A DNA stretch of 64,000 bases from NCBI GenBank assembly GCA_014871385.1, contig CM026426.1, positions 60,364,084 through 60,428,083 of the forward strand, in the 5' to 3' direction. Made by a program: the position numbers and the translations under genes. The notes beneath the pieces were generated by a model. It ran no database searches. It was not told where the DNA came from and worked only from the letters and a program-made list of their open reading frames with translations. How positions within the stretch are numbered: position 1 is the first letter of the stretch; the number at the start of each line of letters is the position of its first letter. Positions 60,065 to 64,000 of this stretch are shown here, in pieces. The DNA is from Ceratodon purpureus. Lineage: Eukaryota; Streptophyta; Bryopsida; Pseudoditrichales; Ditrichaceae.

Positions 60065-60150
60065 GTGTATGCAACTTCGTCGTGGATCATGGATCCGATG
60101 AGTAGAATCATTCCCAAGATAGCCATGGAATATGCGTTAGCTAATGTATA
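60065..60150 (+). pseudogene. Fragment resembling the C-terminal tail of the G transposase
   Basis: The frame SSWIMDPMSRIIPKIAMEYA-LANV parallels WSKIKDPSTRTIPKKAMEAA-LANLERANV near 56097-56190. It lies in a zone of duplicated 3' sequence and palindromes, so it is likely a relic of an internal duplication or of another copy. Confidence 0.6.
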
Positions 60151-60672
60151 GGGAGACAAGTTTTTTGATCGGAGATCCTATGTGCTGTTTAGGTACGACA
60201 TCGGGAGATCCCACGACGAGTCCGTCTGAGTTAATTCTCTTCCTGAGTTAATTCTCTTCCTTCTGATCGGAGATAAGTTTTTTGATCGGAGATCTTATAT
60301 GCCCCCATCTCTTCTATTCATTTGTATTACCCTAATCCCAATGTACGTAAATCTCGGTCAAGTTGGCTGCTGCGGATCCCGTGATGAACAATTAATTGGA
60401 TCAATGAATAATAATAAAGCAATTATGTCGCAATGTACATATAATTATCTGGGTCAGGTTTGCTATCGGGGGATCTCGTGACACATACTCTGGAGCCCAA
60501 ATGTCCTCTGTTCTTTAATATCTCGCTCGCAGTTTACTTATATCTTGGTCAAGTTCGGTGTCGAGAGATCCCGTGATGAATACTTCTGAGCCCCTCCACG
60601 ATGGTTCTTCCCATACATTGTTACGCCAATGCACTAAATTTATCAGGTCTATTATCGGGTGATCACTTAATT
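60151..60672 (+). repeat. Duplicated 3' blocks with palindrome variants
   Basis: Copies or variants at 60199 (CATCGGGAGATCCCACGACG), about 60377, 60463 (TATCGGGGGATCTCGTGACA), 60560 and 60654. The AAGTTTTTTGATCGGAGATC block occurs here and at 58545-58570. Confidence 0.8.
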
Positions 60673-61382
60673 CTGGACTCTAGACAGTCCAGAAATAGTT
60701 AAATATGGCATACAAGAAACGACGGACTCATAGGGAAACAAACGGGAGAGACTCCACGGAGACACAAAAAGCTTGAAACAAAGCTATCAAATACAAGATT
60801 AGAAGCCGCCAAAGTGGCGGCTCACCCTAACCCTACCAAGGCTCAAAGCCCTAATCTAAGGATGAATGTTGCCGCCAATGAACAAAAAATGGATGAATGA
60901 ACGTCACCATGTCTTGACAGATGTCTGTGTCGACATCTTCCAAGACATGCGAACGTCTTTGAAAAAAAAATAGAGAAGAAATTTGATATTGTAAATTTCG
61001 TTTATAAAGAAAAAATAAAAAAAAGGTCCTTCAATCCCTCTCGGCCTCTTTTGCTCCCTTTGCTGACCCTGCCCTTCTTCTGGTTTTTTTCACTTCGGGC
61101 AGGAAGTTACCTCGCAGCCGAGTAAGTTCGGGCCCATTTTACCGTTCGTCAAAACGAGGCCGTTGTCAATCTAGCAATTTTGTGTTCAAAGGGATGTCCT
61201 CTGCCACGTCCCCTATAGATGCGGACGTTTTTCCAGACGTCTTTGCGTTTTTAGGGTAGCATGTCCATGTCTGGGCACAATAAGCCCAGTTTATCTCAAA
61301 AAACGCGTTAACGTCCTCACGATCCTCAAGACATGATTGACCGACACAAAGACATGACAAAAACACGACCATGTTTTTGGAA
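60673..61382. repeat. Element G right subterminal zone
   Basis: Contains the inverted TAGTTAAATATGGC segment near 60700 that matches the left part of G. GACATC, AAGACATG and GACGTC words follow from 60905 to 61370, like those at 26830-27323. Confidence 0.65.
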
Positions 61383-61414
61383 AACATCTCCAAAAACACA
61401 GTTTTCTTATAGTG
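61383..61414 (-). repeat. Element G right terminal inverted repeat
   Basis: Ends GTTTTCTTATAGTG and is followed by the ATG target duplication (61415-61417). Confidence 0.75.
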
Positions 61415-61573
61415 ATGACTCTGTTATAGAGTGAGAGTCACATTTGACACTATTTTATTAAGATATTAAATAACATATGACACACTACTTTGTCGGGGAT
61501 CAAAGAAATCCACAAGATAGGTACGTCAGCCCGCTAAAGAAACCATGGCCGTCCTCTGATATCCTGCTTCTCT

Positions 61574-64000
61574 ACTTCAGACTGAAACTACTCATGTTAT
61601 GCTCTTCCTCTTCCCCTAATGCAGAATAAAAATTGTGGAGAACCCAATGGGTGTCTCCTGAATCTGTCCCAGAATCAACATTTTGCAAGTTATGCAGCAG
61701 TCGGTTCCGATCGGGTCGATGATTGGTAACATGAACCCGACGAACATCTGGCTCGAACATTGGAGAAAGTCGCCTCGATCGCCGACTTCGTCTCGGTCTG
61801 CCCGACGCATTGACAGACCTGCAAAAGCTACAACCACCCCCCATACTTCCTCTGCCGTGGTCAGACCTCCACTGGCTATGCCCTGCCCTTAGAGCGTCGC
61901 GGAACCTGAGAAAAACGCAGAAAGACAAGACGAATAGAAAAATAAACAGCCAATGAGTAAGTCTATCGACAACAATATGCACTAGGACAAGCATTGTGAA
62001 GAACGATGCGGATAATGTGGAACTAAGTAGAAGTTTAGAAGCAATAAGCTTATATGGGTGAAAGAAGGACATGGGCTGCGAATGCCTAACCCTAAACCGA
62101 GAGTATAGGTAACGCTTCATGACCGTGTTACTATTCCCTTCCGGGAATACATACCGTGCTTATGAATCTCCTACCTACAACCGCCAAGACACTGGGTTCC
62201 GTGGACGTTCTAGGAAATCCTTTCTTCTTCCAAGCTTGAATCCTTGACCATCCAAAACAAGGTAGAACACAGGAGTTCCTGCCATTGGATGCACATAATC
62301 GGATTGGATTTCAGCTTTCATTCTTCTCAATCTCCCAAGAGTTTGATTGAATTTAGTGGCTAGGTGTTCCATCATCACTGTGTCCCCAAAAACCTCTTCG
62401 GCTAATATAAAAACTTGCTTCTATAGTGTCTTTGTTAGGTCCATATTCCCACCATGACTTGGCGTTGGTCTCGGTGCCGTGGCTTGTGTTACATTTTCAC
62501 TTGGTCGAGGTGGTTGCTCTCGCCTCGGAGTCAGTAGCTGTTGCAAACCCTCGTTGATATTTCCAGCTAAAACGGCCGCAATAACGGGCAATAGTTCTTT
62601 CAGCGATTTCAGGATTCAGCATCATCATGACCTTTACTTGGTGCTTGCATATATTGCCCCTCTGAGCCCACACACAGTTGCAGACACCCTACACCGTCCC
62701 TAGATTATGGACTGTGTAATGTAAGTTTCTGTGTTCTGTAGAGGTAACGAACGCAGTGTCACCGTCCTTTAATGGCAGTGTCACATCTTCGTCCGGTATC
62801 ATCCTTGCCTTCAAAATGGACTACACGACACAATCCTACATCTTTTTATTGTCCACAAAACCCTTTTCTTTCTGAGGTCTTTACACCAGTAATGATCTAA
62901 AACGTCTTCAGTCAACGCCATGATACACCAGTCCACTCTTCGACCTGTCATTCTACTTCTCTCCAATTTTAGAATAGACTTAGCAAAATCGTGATATCCT
63001 TCAATCGCCGCATTCGTATCTTGACCACAATAACTCAGATTCCAAAATCCAGTTACCCACATGTGGACTTTGTCAATCCACTGAGTTCTAAAGTAATCCT
63101 AGAAGTCAACTTCACCCGGATATTTCTTGGCTAAGTCTTCTATCCGTTGTTGTGCCCATGCCTTCCCCTCCTCTCCCGGCGGTGCTGATCGGTCGTACAT
63201 CAATATCCCGAGGTCTTTTAGAATTGTTGCTCTCTTAGCCAGGTTTGGTATTTTGTAGCATGCGTTCTTCTCCAAGCGCGCCTCACATGCCACAAGCATA
63301 TAAATACCGTTGTTCCAGGCTATGTCTCGCTGCACACGTCGTGCGAGAATTATTCAGACAAAACATAGCAGTGTCACAACAGCAAAAACTCTAGCAAAAT
63401 CTACACGAAGGTTATGTAAAACGAAGGCAGTATTCAAACACTTGTACAGAACCTACTTACGTGCGTTGATTTCTCCCGGTGCGCAGTCGACGATGAAGGC
63501 TGCTGGCTTCCACTCAGGCTCTTCTTTGATCATTCGGTCGTTTAAAGCTTTCATCCAAGGAGTTAAGTCGGGCTGGGCACATCTCGACGTAAGAACCAAA
63601 GCCACGGGCACCCCATTATGCCACTCATCAAACACCATCAGGGTATACAGAGGGAACAGTTACAACATTCCAATTAAACTTCAGTATTACAAAAAATCCA
63701 TCAACTACACATAAAAAAATCAACCGATGGCATGTCTATGACATCTACATTAAATGGAATAACAACAATGAAATAACAATAGATAACAGCTTCCAATCAA
63801 AAAATTGACTACAAAAACCTTTTTGTCGTTTGTCCCAAACTTAGCATCGATCGATATACCAACCCGATGTCCATGCTTTGGCATCATTTTCTTCTGCCAT
63901 TCTGTCTGAATCCCAATGGTAAAGGGCATGTTCTCGCTTGTCAACTCCCCTTGCACTTTGACAGGATTCTTCTGATTTGACTCACTATAATAGAAGACCT
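61574..64000 (-). pseudogene. MuDR-type transposase of MULE-A (5' part outside window)
   Basis: A homologue of 17643-20100. GISIDAKFGTNDKK (first Asp, near 63840), VFDEWHNGVPVALVL, FIVDCAPGE (second Asp, near 63480), CYKIPNLAKRATILKDLGIL, QDTNAAIEGYHDFAKSIL, the SWIM finger CNCVWAQRGNICKHQ (near 62680), FNQTLGRLRRMKAE and the tail THWVLHNFYSALGEEEEHN before TAG at 61574. Lesions are a lost base near 62568 between YCGR and LAGN, TAGs after VDF (Trp in the other copy), NKKM and VV, and TAG after KTL. The TAG after NKKM is shared with MULE-B. It is the partner of the Ulp1-like gene at 2507-24966 within the same interrupted element. Confidence 0.85.

Larger units (their letters stand above)
26798..61414. 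mobile_element. Element G: 34.6-kb CACTA-like multigene transposon (about 19.2 kb without CACTA-2)
   Basis: The left end CACTATAAGAATCCC at 26798 pairs with the right end, which reads CACTATAAGAAAACT on the minus strand up to 61414. Similarity extends about 32 bp (a shared TGTTTTT follows), and both ends are bordered by ATG (26795-26797 and 61415-61417). Further support comes from an inner inverted similarity (GCCATATTTAACTA at about 27938, inverted at about 60710), from ACATC/GACATG-rich subterminal zones on both sides, and from a 20-bp palindrome found throughout G on both sides of CACTA-2 but not in CACTA-2 itself. The flanks are the two halves of MULE-A. Genes are a ParB-like ORF1, two FCP1 modules, a DUF7869-type transposase and accessory ORFs. 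Confidence 0.75.
2503..64000. mobile_element. MULE-A: Mutator-like element that hosts all later insertions (right end outside window)
   Basis: Three separated blocks, 2503-5813, 24060-26797 and 61415-64000, match the internal order of MULE-B: a Ulp1-like gene on the plus strand, an AT-rich spacer, then a MuDR-type transposase on the minus strand. Sequence between the blocks is accounted for by elements with their own termini and target duplications (CACTA-1 and G). Removing them leaves about 8.6 kb of MULE-A in view. Its left part (TIR and N-terminal exons) lies beyond CACTA-0, and its right TIR lies beyond 64000. Both genes carry stops and at least one frameshift, so this copy is dead. The heptamer GTGTCAC, typical of MULE-B, also recurs here (for example near 3.14, 3.20, 3.77 and 5.11 kb). 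Confidence 0.75.

Noticed and set aside
809..64000. Variant nuclear genetic code with TAG/TAA as glutamine
   Set aside because: Not adopted as the main reading. Long frames with many Gln codons (ORF1 last exon, TNP2 exon 2) have no TAR, frameshifts and TGA stops also occur, and one TAG replaces Trp. It is kept as a testable rival in the findings.

Overview
This window is eukaryotic nuclear DNA from a green plant lineage. The evidence is spliced genes with GT-AG introns, gene fragments of plant type (STRAP WD40 protein, RNA polymerase III large subunit, MRS2/CorA Mg2+ transporter) and plant-type DNA transposons (Mutator-like and CACTA). I cannot place it further: bryophyte, lycophyte, fern or streptophyte alga are all possible. 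There is no ordinary host gene that looks intact, and I saw no LTR retrotransposon, tRNA, rRNA or CRISPR.

Nearly all 64 kb can be read as one nest of DNA transposons. The outermost layer is a Mutator-like element, MULE-A, which runs from 2503 past the right edge. Its Ulp1-like gene lies at 2507-5813 plus 24063-24966 (+) and its transposase at 61574-64000 (-). Three elements are inserted in it. (i) CACTA-0 (right end at 2502) carries STRAP and RNA polymerase III fragments. (ii) CACTA-1 (5814-24059, TSD TGA) carries an MRS2 fragment and splits the Ulp1 reading frame cleanly. (iii) Element G (26798-61414, TSD ATG) is a large CACTA-like element. Two of these are themselves invaded. CACTA-1 contains MULE-B (8107-22626, 299-bp TIRs, perfect 9-bp TSD), a full-length relative of MULE-A. 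G contains CACTA-2 (37469-52877, TSD ACT), with a TNP2 transposase and a divergent second gene.

In MULE-B the Ulp1-like cysteine protease gene (+) and the MuDR-type transposase (- strand, SWIM zinc finger) converge on an AT-rich spacer. The heptamer GTGTCAC/GTGACAC recurs about 35 times across the element, including inside exons.

Element G is the most novel part. Once CACTA-2 is removed, it is a ~19 kb element with CACTATAAGAA termini. It encodes a transposase that I associate with DUF7869 rather than TNP2, a ~1390-residue multidomain protein with a ParB/Srx-like GGQH motif and a disordered tail, two FCP1-type HAD phosphatase-like modules, and accessory ORFs. A 20-bp palindrome (consensus CATCGGGGGATCCCCCGATG) recurs about 25 times, nearly always in introns or between genes and often as tandem arrays whose spacers differ from array to array.

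Most genes carry a few lesions. The in-frame stops are mostly TAG where glutamine is expected, which fits CAG-to-TAG deamination of CHG-methylated DNA. All coordinates of splice sites and lesions were read by eye.
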